64,000 bases of DNA from Tritrichomonas musculus (lineage: Eukaryota; Parabasalia; Tritrichomonadida; Tritrichomonadidae), in NCBI GenBank assembly GCA_039105265.1, contig JAPFFF010000002.1, positions 9,362,001 through 9,426,000 of the forward strand, written 5' to 3'. Under the pieces are notes generated by a model that saw nothing but the letters and a program-made list of their open reading frames with translations, did no database searches and was not told where the DNA came from. Position 1 is the first letter of the stretch; each line of letters starts with the position of its first letter. Positions 50,405 to 59,980 of the stretch are shown in pieces. Position numbers and translations under genes: made by a program.

Positions 50405-53389
50405 TTACTGATGTTGCTGTTGCATTTGTTGATTTTGAGAACGGATTTGCTGAAGCATCTGTTGGTTCTGTTCTAGCTGTGCTTTTCTCTTAGCCATTCT
50501 CTCTTCCCTCCTTTTTCTGTACTCAGAGAAAGCCCTGAGTACGTTTCCATTTCCGTCCACCGCTTTCCTCAGTCTCATTATCATCTGGAACCTAGAGTTG
50601 TTTTGTATGCTGAATGTCTCTGTGTCGCAAGGAGAAGCCTTCTTCAGTGCCAAGAGTAGCTTACTGAACGCCTCATTGTACATCGATGGGTTGCCTTGAA
50701 GCTCGAACAAATGATCTGCGAACTTTCTGAAGACGCCTTCGGCTGGCTCTTCAACCAATTGGACCAGAGAGTTGACGATTATTTCCTTGAATGAGTTCAC
50801 CATATTTTGGACTGTTTCTTCGTTTAATGCCTTGTTATTCAGCATGCCAAAAGCGTCAGCCAAAATGCTCACAATTCCCATCAGTAACGCCTTGTGTGTC
50901 AGATTTATGATGGACTGAATAACTTCGGGAATCAGCTTTGGCGCGACGTTACTCAAAAACCAGACGGACTGTTCATCGTTGAACTTCCGCATGAAAGTGT
51001 CGTACGATATAACAGCACTCTCGGCAACCTGAAAACTAAGATTGTTCAATGCATGGAAAACGGTTGTTGTAAACCACTCAATTTCAATAACATTTGGGCT
51101 AAACTGTCCAATCATCTTGAACATTTCAGTCGATGCTTGCTCAAAGCCTCCGTTCGAAATAACAGGCGTGATTAAACGAGCATATAACTCTGAGTAAAAT
51201 GGGTCAAGCTCTGGGAACTTTTGACGAAGCTCGTAGAAGTAGTTGAAGAAGCAATCTTCAACTTTTCCCCTAGAGAGCATCAAGCTGAAAATTCCAGTGA
51301 TTTGCTGGCTGACAGTGTCAAATGGAAGAGTGACTTGGGCTGAGTTGATGGCAACCAAGATGGTGTCGATGATGCTCTCGTCAACTTCAACGTTGGGAAT
51401 GAAAAGAGAGGCAAGGTTCAGTAACGGTGGAAGAACGGTTGTGCCCATGTTTGGCCCAAATGAAGGGATGTGCTTGCAGCATCGTGTGATGACATATATG
51501 GATGTTTCAATCAACTTGGGATCAACTTCAGAATGTTTTTCAAGGACGATCAAAAGTGGCCCAAAAAGTTTCTTACACAAATTTAGGTCTTCTTCACTGT
51601 AAATAAGATCGCTCTTTTCTCTGGCCAAGTCTTCCCTGAAGAAAAAGTTGTGGTCATAGCTGTTGCTCTTGCAGATAAGCATGAGGATCGATAGATATAT
51701 ACGCTTAACGTACTTCTTGTTAAGGTTTTGTATGTAATTTTGGTTCTGACCAATTAAGAATTCAATTATTTCATTCGGGAATAAACTGAGATTTCGTCTG
51801 ACAAGGTTTAAAAGTGCTCGGGTGGCAGCATTGACAACTGAGTCATCACTTGACGAAATCATATTAAATACAAATTGAATGAATTGTGAGAGTACTTGGT
51901 CGCCTGCCTTGAAAAAGTTTCTGCAATTTGATACACAGGAAAGAAGGGCACACAGAAAGTTCGGTGATTGGTCTACTGAAGCATATTGAAGAAGATTGCC
52001 AAGAATGTTGATAACGACATCTGATTTGGTAGTATTACTTTGAAATATGAAATCATGGATTGAATAACATAGGTTTATCGAGGGTTGCTGACGGCTCAAA
52101 AAGTCGATATAGCCATCTGGATCCATATTATATATTAAGCTGAGGTTATGCCTGATAATAATCTTATCAAGTTTATCTTCATTAAATAATACAAGCATAT
52201 TATAACAAGATTGCCTAATTTCGTTAAGAATAGGAATAAAGAATGTAATACTGGCTTTTGTTTCTTCCTTATCTTTAAAAGTTGAGAGAGTATTAGGGAG
52301 AACTCTTCCCCATATGCTTACAAATGAGGATCGAAGATCATCATCAATATTTTCTGGAGGTACAGAGCAAATAAATTGATAGAGACGTAAGAGATCTTCA
52401 TTGAGCATTTGGAGGGAAAAATTATTTTCTTGAAATGAACTTAAAAGTTGTTCAATTTGATTAACTTGGTATTCAGAAAAGTTTTCTTTGCTTTCCTGAG
52501 CGTATAATAAGGAAAGTAAGAATAATCCTGTGTACCTTTCGAGAAATGCAACAATCAATCTTACTGCAAAACTTGATCCAATAAATTCGTTATTTGAAAA
52601 AAGTCCCTTTGACAGAAATTCGATCAAGAAATGTGAATATCTATATACATAGGTTCTTTTATCATGTCGAAGAAATATTGAATAGAGACAAAGGTATGCT
52701 TTTTCGCTTGTGGTTTCGTTTGTTAATAACTGACATATTGTTTTAATCAAATCTAAATTTACTATATTATCTGTAGAGCCCCATCGAAAAGTGCAATTTG
52801 CAATAGTAAGAGCATAATTTGATAACTCTTCCACCATAATGCAATTTGTTATGATAGATGTCATTTGCTGTAGGAAGTTTGCTAGTAGATATTGACGAAG
52901 ATTAGTTCGATGCTTTTCTGAAATAATTTGGCTCGAATCAATTTTTTCAAAAAATGAGCTTATAACCATAATTACTATTTTAATGAAGTTTTGATCATTA
53001 CAAAGTGCAAATACTCTTGAAAAACTTTGGAAATTGTCTGGCCAGTCAAAAAGAGCAATGGTAGAGAGAGCATCAATTAAATTATACAAAATATTGCCGT
53101 TGTAATTGTTTGAAAAAATCATTTCTAGTAATGAATCTTGATATTGAGTTTTTGAACCCGGGTTTATTTGCTTCCAGTAGTTTTCTATGTTATTTTTAAT
53201 CAAAGATGATGAAATAAAATGCACTTGGGGGTGTGGTGAGTTTTTAGTTAAGAGAAGAGCAGTAATTATCGAATCAGGTTGCTGAGTCCATTGGTTTAAT
53301 AAGTTTGTAGCCTCGGGAGGGGGAGGTACAAGACTTAATGAGCAGGCAGCTTTCTCTATGTTTTCGTATGAGAAAGGGTTGTCTTCCAT
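50405..53389 (-). CDS. Exportin/importin-beta family karyopherin
   Basis: ATG 53389 (MEDNPFSYENIEKAACSL) is preferred over an in-frame ATG 24 codons upstream, because the upstream part is low-complexity and a TCATTTTTTAT initiator lies between the two. The product is 994 residues, the size of exportins. The N-terminal importin-beta-like region is clear (WTQQPDSIITALLLTKNSPH; QVHFISSSLIKNNIENYW), followed by IALFDWPDNFQSFSRVF as in exportin-1-like proteins, then HEAT-type helical repeats throughout. The C-terminus is a charged, Gln-rich helix (RKRREERMAKRKAQLEQNQQ). It should bind RanGTP and carry cargo through nuclear pores; the cargo type (XPO1, 5 or 7-like) cannot be told. Codon use is richer in GC, fitting a housekeeping gene. 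Confidence 0.8.
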   Translation of the reverse strand: MEDNPFSYENIEKAACSLSLVPPPPEATNLLNQWTQQPDSIITALLLTKNSPHPQVHFISSSLIKNNIENYWKQINPGSKTQYQDSLLEMIFSNNYNGNILYNLIDALSTIALFDWPDNFQSFSRVFALCNDQNFIKIVIMVISSFFEKIDSSQIISEKHRTNLRQYLLANFLQQMTSIITNCIMVEELSNYALTIANCTFRWGSTDNIVNLDLIKTICQLLTNETTSEKAYLCLYSIFLRHDKRTYVYRYSHFLIEFLSKGLFSNNEFIGSSFAVRLIVAFLERYTGLFLLSLLYAQESKENFSEYQVNQIEQLLSSFQENNFSLQMLNEDLLRLYQFICSVPPENIDDDLRSSFVSIWGRVLPNTLSTFKDKEETKASITFFIPILNEIRQSCYNMLVLFNEDKLDKIIIRHNLSLIYNMDPDGYIDFLSRQQPSINLCYSIHDFIFQSNTTKSDVVINILGNLLQYASVDQSPNFLCALLSCVSNCRNFFKAGDQVLSQFIQFVFNMISSSDDSVVNAATRALLNLVRRNLSLFPNEIIEFLIGQNQNYIQNLNKKYVKRIYLSILMLICKSNSYDHNFFFREDLAREKSDLIYSEEDLNLCKKLFGPLLIVLEKHSEVDPKLIETSIYVITRCCKHIPSFGPNMGTTVLPPLLNLASLFIPNVEVDESIIDTILVAINSAQVTLPFDTVSQQITGIFSLMLSRGKVEDCFFNYFYELRQKFPELDPFYSELYARLITPVISNGGFEQASTEMFKMIGQFSPNVIEIEWFTTTVFHALNNLSFQVAESAVISYDTFMRKFNDEQSVWFLSNVAPKLIPEVIQSIINLTHKALLMGIVSILADAFGMLNNKALNEETVQNMVNSFKEIIVNSLVQLVEEPAEGVFRKFADHLFELQGNPSMYNEAFSKLLLALKKASPCDTETFSIQNNSRFQMIMRLRKAVDGNGNVLRAFSEYRKRREERMAKRKAQLEQNQQMLQQIRSQNQQMQQQHQ

Positions 53390-53395
53390 ACTATA

Positions 53396-53406
53396 ATAAA
53401 AAATGA
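53396..53406 (-). promoter_or_regulatory. Initiator-like motif of the karyopherin gene
   Basis: The minus strand reads TCATTTTTTAT, 15 nt before the preferred ATG at 53389. It supports that start over the upstream in-frame ATG. Confidence 0.5.
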
Positions 53407-53907
53407 ATTTAAGGCTAAAATTTTTAAAATTTTGAAAGTTTTTTTTTTTTTTTTGAGTCAAAAAATTTTATAAAATAATTTTTTTTTTTGCCTAAAAATT
53501 TATCAAAATAGATTATTGTTTATTGAATCTAATTCTTTAATAATTTCTTTAAATTATATAGTTTTGTTATTTTAATATATTTTTTAATTTTTAATTGAAA
53601 AACATTTTATTATAATAAGATAAACCAATTCCTATTTCAATTTATATAGTATTGAAATTTCAATCATAAGGAAAAATTTTTTCGGAAAAAATTCTTTTTT
53701 TTTTTTTCAAAATTTGTGATATTCACAAATTTATAAATATCTCAAAAAAATTTAGACAATTTCCTAAATAAAAATTAAAAATGATTAACTAAAAGCAGAA
53801 GAAAAAAATAAAAATAAATTTCCAAAACTTTAAATAATCAGGCTTTGGTGAAGGCCAAAATATTGTGAAATTTGAAAAAAAGTATTTGTATAAATTAGGT
53901 TCAGTAC

Positions 53908-54315
53908 ATGAGCAAGCCTAAAGTAGCATTTATTTGTGTTCATAATTCTTGCCGTAGCCAGATAGCAGAAGCTCTTGGAAAATACTTGGCATCAGGAACT
54001 TTCGATAGTTATTCTGCTGGGACAGAAACAAAGCCGCAAATCAATCAAGATGCTGTACGTCTAATGAAACAAGTCTATGGAATCGATATGGTGAAAACCC
54101 AATATAGCAAGTTATTATCAGATATTCCGAAGGTTGATGTAGTGATTACAATGGGATGCAATGTTCAATGTCCCGATCTTCCTTGCAAATATCGAGAAGA
54201 CTGGGGTTTGGATGATCCAACAGGGAAGAGCGACGAAATATTTCTTCAAGTCATTAAAGTAATTGACGAAAAGGTAAGAGATTTAGAAAAAAGAATAAAA
54301 AATTTAATAAAATGA
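53908..54315 (+). CDS. arsC: Arsenate reductase, low-molecular-weight phosphatase type
   Basis: A 135-residue protein with the complete signature of bacterial thioredoxin-coupled ArsC: the P-loop CVHNSCRS (C10 nucleophile, C15, R16), SAGTE (36-40), and ITMGCNVQCP (80-89) providing the C84/C88 pair that corresponds to the resolving cysteines. WGLDDPTGKSDEIF (99-112) carries the general-acid aspartate. It reduces arsenate to arsenite using a cysteine relay and thioredoxin. The length and every motif are those of bacterial, Firmicutes-type enzymes, so horizontal gain is likely. The frame is intact, starts at the ATG 53908, and sits beside housekeeping genes without an operon partner such as an arsenite pump. 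A phosphatase role is possible but less likely. Confidence 0.93.
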   Translation: MSKPKVAFICVHNSCRSQIAEALGKYLASGTFDSYSAGTETKPQINQDAVRLMKQVYGIDMVKTQYSKLLSDIPKVDVVITMGCNVQCPDLPCKYREDWGLDDPTGKSDEIFLQVIKVIDEKVRDLEKRIKNLIK

Positions 54316-54540
54316 TTTTTTATCTGATTTGTTCTTACTACAGTTTTTATCCAAAATTTATCATATTTTATTCATTACAAACATTCTGAATTCTTTATGT
54401 AATTTTCTCTATTCTGCATATTTGTGATCATTTCTAAAAGAAAATTTTAAACTAAATCCTTCTATTTTTAATTGATTTTGTCTAAAAACATTCTTTCATC
54501 TCAGCATAAAGAGCATTACGTTTGTAATGAGGTTGCTCCT

Positions 54541-54978
54541 TTAAACTACGCAATAATTGCATGTTTTCTCATAAAATTTCACAATTTTCTTCTGTTGTTC
54601 ATTTAACGTCCAATTTTTAAACAGCCAATCGCCACTTCTGTTGCCAATTATAAGGCGATATTTGCTGAATTTAATTAGCTTACCTTTAAAATCAATGCTA
54701 ATGTGAGAATTTTCATGATTCTGAGAAACCCTGTGATTATTATCAAAGCTGGGATCAACAATTTTTGGCAATAATTTCTCTTCGCTGTCATTGCTTGAAT
54801 TTCTAATGATTTGAATGACGCCTTTACCAACCGGACTTCCTTTCAATTCATCAAATAGGCTTGCAAAAATACCATTCGGGTAGTTTTTAATTCTTATTGG
54901 TTTGGCTTTTGACTTCTCCTCTTCATCATGATAAACATAGAAGCATTGGCTCTGCCTAGTCCAAAGAAATTCCGTCAT
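54541..54978 (-). CDS. F5/8C (discoidin)-like domain protein, short
   Basis: A 145-residue protein from ATG 54978. Residues 35-125 follow the pattern of the galactose-binding-like F5/8C domain common in trichomonad BTB proteins: NYPNGIFASLFDELKGSPVG, then HISIDFKGKLIKFSKYRLII and GNRSGDWLFKNWTL. The usual second half (EGSNDNENW and onward) is replaced by a 20-residue tail ending CNYCVV. No BTB domain precedes it. It is either a compact binding protein or a clipped member of the family. Confidence 0.65.
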   Translation of the reverse strand: MTEFLWTRQSQCFYVYHDEEEKSKAKPIRIKNYPNGIFASLFDELKGSPVGKGVIQIIRNSSNDSEEKLLPKIVDPSFDNNHRVSQNHENSHISIDFKGKLIKFSKYRLIIGNRSGDWLFKNWTLNEQQKKIVKFYEKTCNYCVV

Positions 54979-55138
54979 GGCATAGGTTAAAAGAAGGTGA
55001 AAATATTGGGAGACAATTAAAACAAAAGCAACAAGCCATAGTTAGCAAAAAAAAAAAAAAAAAAAGTTAAAATTTAAATCAAAATCTTTTTTTATTATGA
55101 TGCGGGCATAAATGATTAATTTCATGTTTGAAAAAAAA

Positions 55139-56122
55139 TTACTTAGCAGCTCCATCATCTTCTTCTGGCACTTTGCTAAAATCTAAGTCTTTGGTTACTA
55201 AATCGATATAATCGTCAAACACTTCTTCATCAATTAAACCCATATCAAAGTAAACATCTTTGAAATCCATAAGACCTTTAACGATCGTAATAAAACTGGG
55301 GCGGTTAGCTGGTGCGCCATCCCAGCATCGCGAGATGAGTTCAACGTAATCATCTGGAATTTCACGATTATGAATGGTTGGTCTTTCTCCATCTTTAACA
55401 AACTTGAAAAGATTGTAAGTAGTGAGGTTCTTTTTGTCATCGTATGGTTTGTGTAAGGTTGTAAGTTCGTACAAAATAATTGCATAAGCAAAAACGTCGA
55501 CTGTGTTATCGTAATGTTGATCGTCTAAAAGTTCTGGTGCCATATAAACTGGTGTTCCTACATTCAGAGTTTGACTAATTTGTTTTTCCATTCCTTGTTC
55601 AAATACCTTTGAAAAGCCAAAATCAGCAATCTTGGGGTAAAAATTAGAATCAAGCATGACGTTTTCAGTCTTCAAATCTCTGTGAATGATATCATGTTGG
55701 TGAATATATGCCATTCCTGCTGCAATACCAAAAATGTTGATTGCCTTAATAGTTTCCCAATTTTTTGGAGCTTGGCCTTTGTTAACACTTTCAATAAGCT
55801 TCTGAAGAGAATTATTTGGCATAAATTCTGTAATAACTGCATAATCGCCTTTTCCCATAAAAGGAAGAGTAAAACCAATTAAAGGCAAAACGGCTGGGTG
55901 GTTTAAAGATGCTTGACACATAACTTCCTTGTGAAAGTGCTTTTGATCATCACTATTTTTCATTTTATCTGAAAGTAAAATTTTCACAGCACATTGCATC
56001 TCCTCTTTGTGTTTTTTGTCAACCTTGCGGATTGCCTTATAGACTTGTCCATATTGGCCATTGCCAGCTGGGTCTTTAATATCGAAATTGTTAATATCAA
56101 CAAGAAGCTTTGATAAAAACAT
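55139..56122 (-). CDS. Serine/threonine protein kinase (tyrosine-kinase-like type)
   Basis: A 327-residue protein. The first ATG is at 56122 (MFLSKLLVDINNF); the frame is open a little further upstream without ATG. The kinase domain fills residues 14-300 and is complete: GNGQYGQVY (20-28), K47 in AVKIL, E66, HRDLKTEN (147-154), DFG (167-169), GTPVYMAPE (189-197), and the late CWDGAPANRPSF motif typical of trichomonad tyrosine-kinase-like kinases. The acidic tail (DFSKVPEEDDGAAK) may be regulatory. It is the only fully canonical, single-domain kinase in the window and has GC-richer codons than the broken ones, so it is probably active and well expressed. Substrates are unknown. Confidence 0.93.
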   Translation of the reverse strand: MFLSKLLVDINNFDIKDPAGNGQYGQVYKAIRKVDKKHKEEMQCAVKILLSDKMKNSDDQKHFHKEVMCQASLNHPAVLPLIGFTLPFMGKGDYAVITEFMPNNSLQKLIESVNKGQAPKNWETIKAINIFGIAAGMAYIHQHDIIHRDLKTENVMLDSNFYPKIADFGFSKVFEQGMEKQISQTLNVGTPVYMAPELLDDQHYDNTVDVFAYAIILYELTTLHKPYDDKKNLTTYNLFKFVKDGERPTIHNREIPDDYVELISRCWDGAPANRPSFITIVKGLMDFKDVYFDMGLIDEEVFDDYIDLVTKDLDFSKVPEEDDGAAK

Positions 56123-56143
56123 TTTTGTGATTGTAATATTCAA

Positions 56144-57085
56144 CCATATACTTTTTAATGAAAAAGTTCATGAAAATTGAATATTTATTTTTATTCAGTA
56201 TAGAAAAATGATGTGAATTTCGTTACGGTTTAGGTTGAAAAAAATTATTTGGAAAAGTGTCCGAAATTTGAAACTATATTAAAATACCGACTTATATATA
56301 GACCTTTGGATATTAATATTTTTTGGTCTAATAGACCAGCTAAATATGCATTGAAATATATTTTTGAAATAAACAAAATTTTTGATAGATTTTTTTTTTC
56401 CCTTTTTTCCGAGATTTTCTCTCAAACGCTTTGAAAAAGTTTTTACACACAATTTTTTCCCTTTTTTCCGAGATTTTATTTCAGAAATTTTAATGGAGTA
56501 AAATGACATAAATATAAATAATGTAAAAAAGAAATATTTATTATAATAAAGTATAGTTTTTTCAAAGCCTTTTTAGCTTTTTATGGGAATGATGCTAAAT
56601 CAAACAGCTGGGCAATAAAAATTCTGTGACTTATTACTAATGTTGAAATATATGTGTTACAATAGCTTCAATTCTTTTTAATTTTCATTATAAAGGAGCA
56701 GAATCGTTGCATAAAGCATGCTTTGATGGTTAATTTGAATTTAAAAAACGTTCACTATATAAATATTAAATGGCAAAGAATATCAAATGTGGGATAGCTG
56801 CCAATCTTTCAGTCCCCTATATCAGCTTGTTTCTAACCAATTGATGCTGTTTTCCGAAAAGAATAGTGAAATAACATACAGTGGGCTTACATAGAATCAA
56901 TAAAAATTATTATAAACAGCCATTATGAAAACGATTAAAAAATATTCAAAAAATTGAGAGGAAAATCTCGGAAAAAAAGGCATTTTACGATCTACCAAAT
57001 TTTTAACTAAATTAACAGTAGTCAAAAGCAACAGTTTTAGGCCAATATAAAATGTTGATAAAAAATAATCATTAGCAGTTACCTG
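56144..57085. other. Intergenic region with repeated and inverted CCTTTTTTCCGAGATTTT words
   Basis: CCCTTTTTTCCGAGATTTT occurs twice in direct order (about 56399 and 56458) and once inverted at 56954-56980 (TTGAGAGGAAAATCTCGG). This encloses about 580 bp. No target duplication was identified. A shorter match (GAGGAAAATCTCGG) occurs at 43856. It could be the remains of a terminal-repeat element next to the hAT relic. Confidence 0.5.
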
Positions 57086-58025
57086 ATGAGAATTTTTATG
57101 GAAGATTTTATTCATTTTCTTATTAATCTTGAAATTAAATTAAGAAAACAAATTTCAAAACGTTATTTGAATGTTGAAGAATGGTTTCAAATGCCATGCA
57201 TTTACCAAGTGACCGAGTACATCAAAATTGCAGGCCAAGAAGCAAAACCAAATGCATTACAAATATACAATTCCAAATTTGTAAGCTTAGAAATTGACTC
57301 TGGAACTGTCAAAAAGTTAAAAAATATACATTATGTAATTACAGTGCCAGGAGAAACATCAACAAAGACATTTTTATACACTCTCATTGAAAAGGTAAAT
57401 TTTGATTATTTATGTTATTCAAGTGCAACAGTTTCTGTTGTAAAAGAACTTTTTGACAAGAACGTTTACGTTACAGCAATTATTGTAGATAATTTGAAAA
57501 ACCAATCCAAAGGTTTAGAATTTATGAAAGAAACTGCGGAAAATCCTTTGATAAAGAATATTTACATTGTTCATTGTTTCTACCATTTAACTTCGTTAGT
57601 TTTTGTTAATGCATTGGAACATAATACTCATTTAAACAAATTGGTCAATTCAATTAAGCAATTAGTTAATATATTAAGAAAAAGTTCATCTAAAACGTTT
57701 ATTGGTAAGTTATGTCCAACGATCGTAGAAACTCGCTGGCTTTATTTATATGAAATTTTGACTTTTTTTCTCAGTTTGAAAATGACATCAGAACCTTTTT
57801 TCTAAGTATTAGTGAAGATACAATTCTATCTCAGTTAGCAGAAATTTTAGAATTAATCAAGATTATTAAACCATTACGATATTTTTGCGACTCGATGGAA
57901 TCCAATTATTCCATAAGCTCAGTTGGTTAATATATACAAGAATTAATAGCAACTTTTCGTGCAGAAAAATTTTTACTCATTGAAGATATATTTATAGAAA
58001 TTTTTACTAATTTTATTGCCCGAAT

Positions 58026-58059
<34 letters not shown>

Positions 58060-58787
58060 AATTTTGATCTTGTTCTTTGTTCTTATTTCTTATCTCCTGG
58101 AGGAAGAAATTATTTAGAAACAGATTTAAGAGTTCAGTTGAGTTTTTTTATCCAAGAGAAAAGTATTTCAAATATCCTTCGTTATTTGAAAAAGATTCTT
58201 ATGAGAAAAGCACTCAAGAAATAGATGAAATAAGTTATCAATTATTTTTGGAAAATACTATAAATTACTCCGAGTCTCAAGAAATTGGTTTAATAAATTC
58301 AGAACCAGTCACTTTACAAGATGAAGACGAAAGTTCGCAATTATTTAAATCTTATCGAGAATATTACAACTCATTAAAAACCAAAAATTTTAAAGATATA
58401 ATAAATATTGATTTATTTGGTGATATGAGAATAATAACGGAAAGAGTTTGAACAAATTTGTCCAAACAGTTAGATAATCAAGATATTTATGTACATGACC
58501 TTTTATACAAATAGGCTTATGAAGAAACCGATAAATTACCGTTTAATCTTGACATTCCTAATGACGATACAGTTTGCCTTTGGCGGGGTATATGCTTATA
58601 TGAAGCTTGGGGAAAATTTGGTAATTTAGTACTCCGGATTGTCTCATTTGGAACAAGCGATTCCAACTGTGAAAGGTTTATTTCGAGGCAAAGATATATT
58701 AACGGAGATCATGGAACTCATTACGGAGTTGAAACAATGGAAGCAAGATTAAGGGTAATTAGCAACTCAGACTTAATTGATATATAA
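57086..58787 (+). mobile_element. Decayed hAT-superfamily transposase
   Basis: Coding pieces in order. 57086-57805 reads AIIVDNLKNQSKGLEF (the hAT DN.xN block), NIYIVHCFYHLTSLVF (the C..H block) and VETRWLYLYEIL. From about 57770, in another frame, comes FENDIRTFFLSISEDTILSQ, with an in-frame stop at about 57928. A 32-base A run interrupts the frame at 58027-58058. Then SYFLSPGGRNYLETDLRVQL, a frame change, and 58077-58451. Finally 58516-58787 gives the hAT C-terminal dimerisation block WGKFGNLVLRIVSFGTSDSN CERF and a natural stop. At least five disruptions, so it is inactive. The N-terminal BED finger and the terminal repeats were not found. It is the kind of transposase that would mobilise the 8-bp-duplication MITEs, but no end match links it to them. 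Confidence 0.8.
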
Positions 58788-59064
58788 TAAATTAATAAAA
58801 AATAATTAATTTTGTTAATTTTTGATATTTATTTTCCAAGATATATGCATTTCATTAAAAATAAAAATTGAAATACAATTCAACAATATTCACAAATTTG
58901 AATAGCAATTCAAAATTGGTGATAAAGTTACGGTGAAGATTAATTGAAAGTCACTGATTCTATTGTGATATGAAATTTAATATATATTTAAAAAAACAAT
59001 CAAAAAATTGAACTAAATAAACATAAATTGAATACCAATTAAAAATATATTAAAGAGCGTTTTC
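58788..59064. other. AT-rich spacer
   Basis: No gene. Short words such as AATTGAATACCAATT and GCAATTCAAAATTGGTGATAA also occur, imperfectly, near 46880-46970 and 44110. They may be a weak dispersed repeat. Confidence 0.4.
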
Positions 59065-59322
59065 CTAAATAAATTCATCGATCATTAACTTTGCGACTTT
59101 TGCTGCATAATATTTATTTATATTTAAATTTTTCACTCTATAAACAATACTAAAGCCTCCTTCACCAATTTTATTTACTATTCTATAGCAGCTAATATCT
59201 AGATATATATTATCTCCTGAGATTAAGGGTCGAGTGTCATAATTTTCTGCCAATTCATTAATTGTGAGAGTTTCATTCAAATTTCCTCTCAAATTTTGCA
59301 CACCCCATAAGTACCTTCCCAT
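59065..59322 (-). pseudogene. Truncated N-lobe of a tyrosine-kinase-like kinase
   Basis: From ATG 59322 an 85-residue frame reads YRIVNKIGEGGFSIVYRVKN (glycine loop) and YYAAKVAKLMID (ATP lysine), then stops at 59065. This matches the start of the complete kinase domain in the tandem gene near 32450 (KIGEGGFGVVYQL). The alpha-C helix and the whole C-lobe are missing and no continuation is visible in other frames, so it is a 5' fragment left by deletion or rearrangement. Confidence 0.8.
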
Positions 59323-59639
59323 TTTTAAATTGTGTCTTCTCCTTAAAAATATATAATTTTCACATCCATACTCACAACGTAACGTTGCGCTTTTTTTGAT
59401 TTTTGTTCGGCTCGCGTAGAAAAGTTTGATCCAATTTTTTGAATTTCAAAGTTTTTGAAATAAAACAAAACCTGTTAGATTTATAATAAAAATTAATTTT
59501 AAATTTGATATAAAAAATAAAAATTTATTAAATGATTTAATTTTTATTATTAAAATATGTTTATATAATGAAATCAAATTGAATACTTTTAATGCTTAGA
59601 GTCTCATTTTGTTTTATTCAAATTTTCAAAGAAAAGCAC
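59323..59639. other. AT-rich sequence next to the Polinton end
   Basis: No gene was seen. CACAACGTAACGTTGCGC at about 59380 is a small GC-richer patch. The boundary between host DNA and the Polinton lies somewhere between here and 59660 and could not be fixed. Confidence 0.4.
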
Positions 59640-59980
59640 AAAAAGTTTAACTTTTGGCGCCTTTTATTATTATTATTTTATGTCTTGGCAGCGAACATAC
59701 AAAGCAACACAAGCCCGGCTTCAAAATGCTGATACAAAGTAGTGTACAATTGTGGTGATTTTAGGACTAAAGTCCTAACATCCCCCCCAATTACGTTTCT
59801 CCGCTCTGACGAGCTACGAAACGACCCCCATGAACATCGCTCATTTAGAACCATCATCATAATTTCCGATGGTGCAATTTTTTGGAATTCATTTATTTTT
59901 ATACTTTTATGACTTGTTATATGAAATAATAACAGGTATAAATAATTTTATATTTTATAAATTTTTATTCTTTTAAAAAA

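Noticed and set aside
53390-53461. Upstream in-frame ATG of the karyopherin gene
   Set aside because: The extra 24 residues are low-complexity, and the initiator word TCATTTTTTAT lies downstream of this ATG, so transcripts should begin after it.
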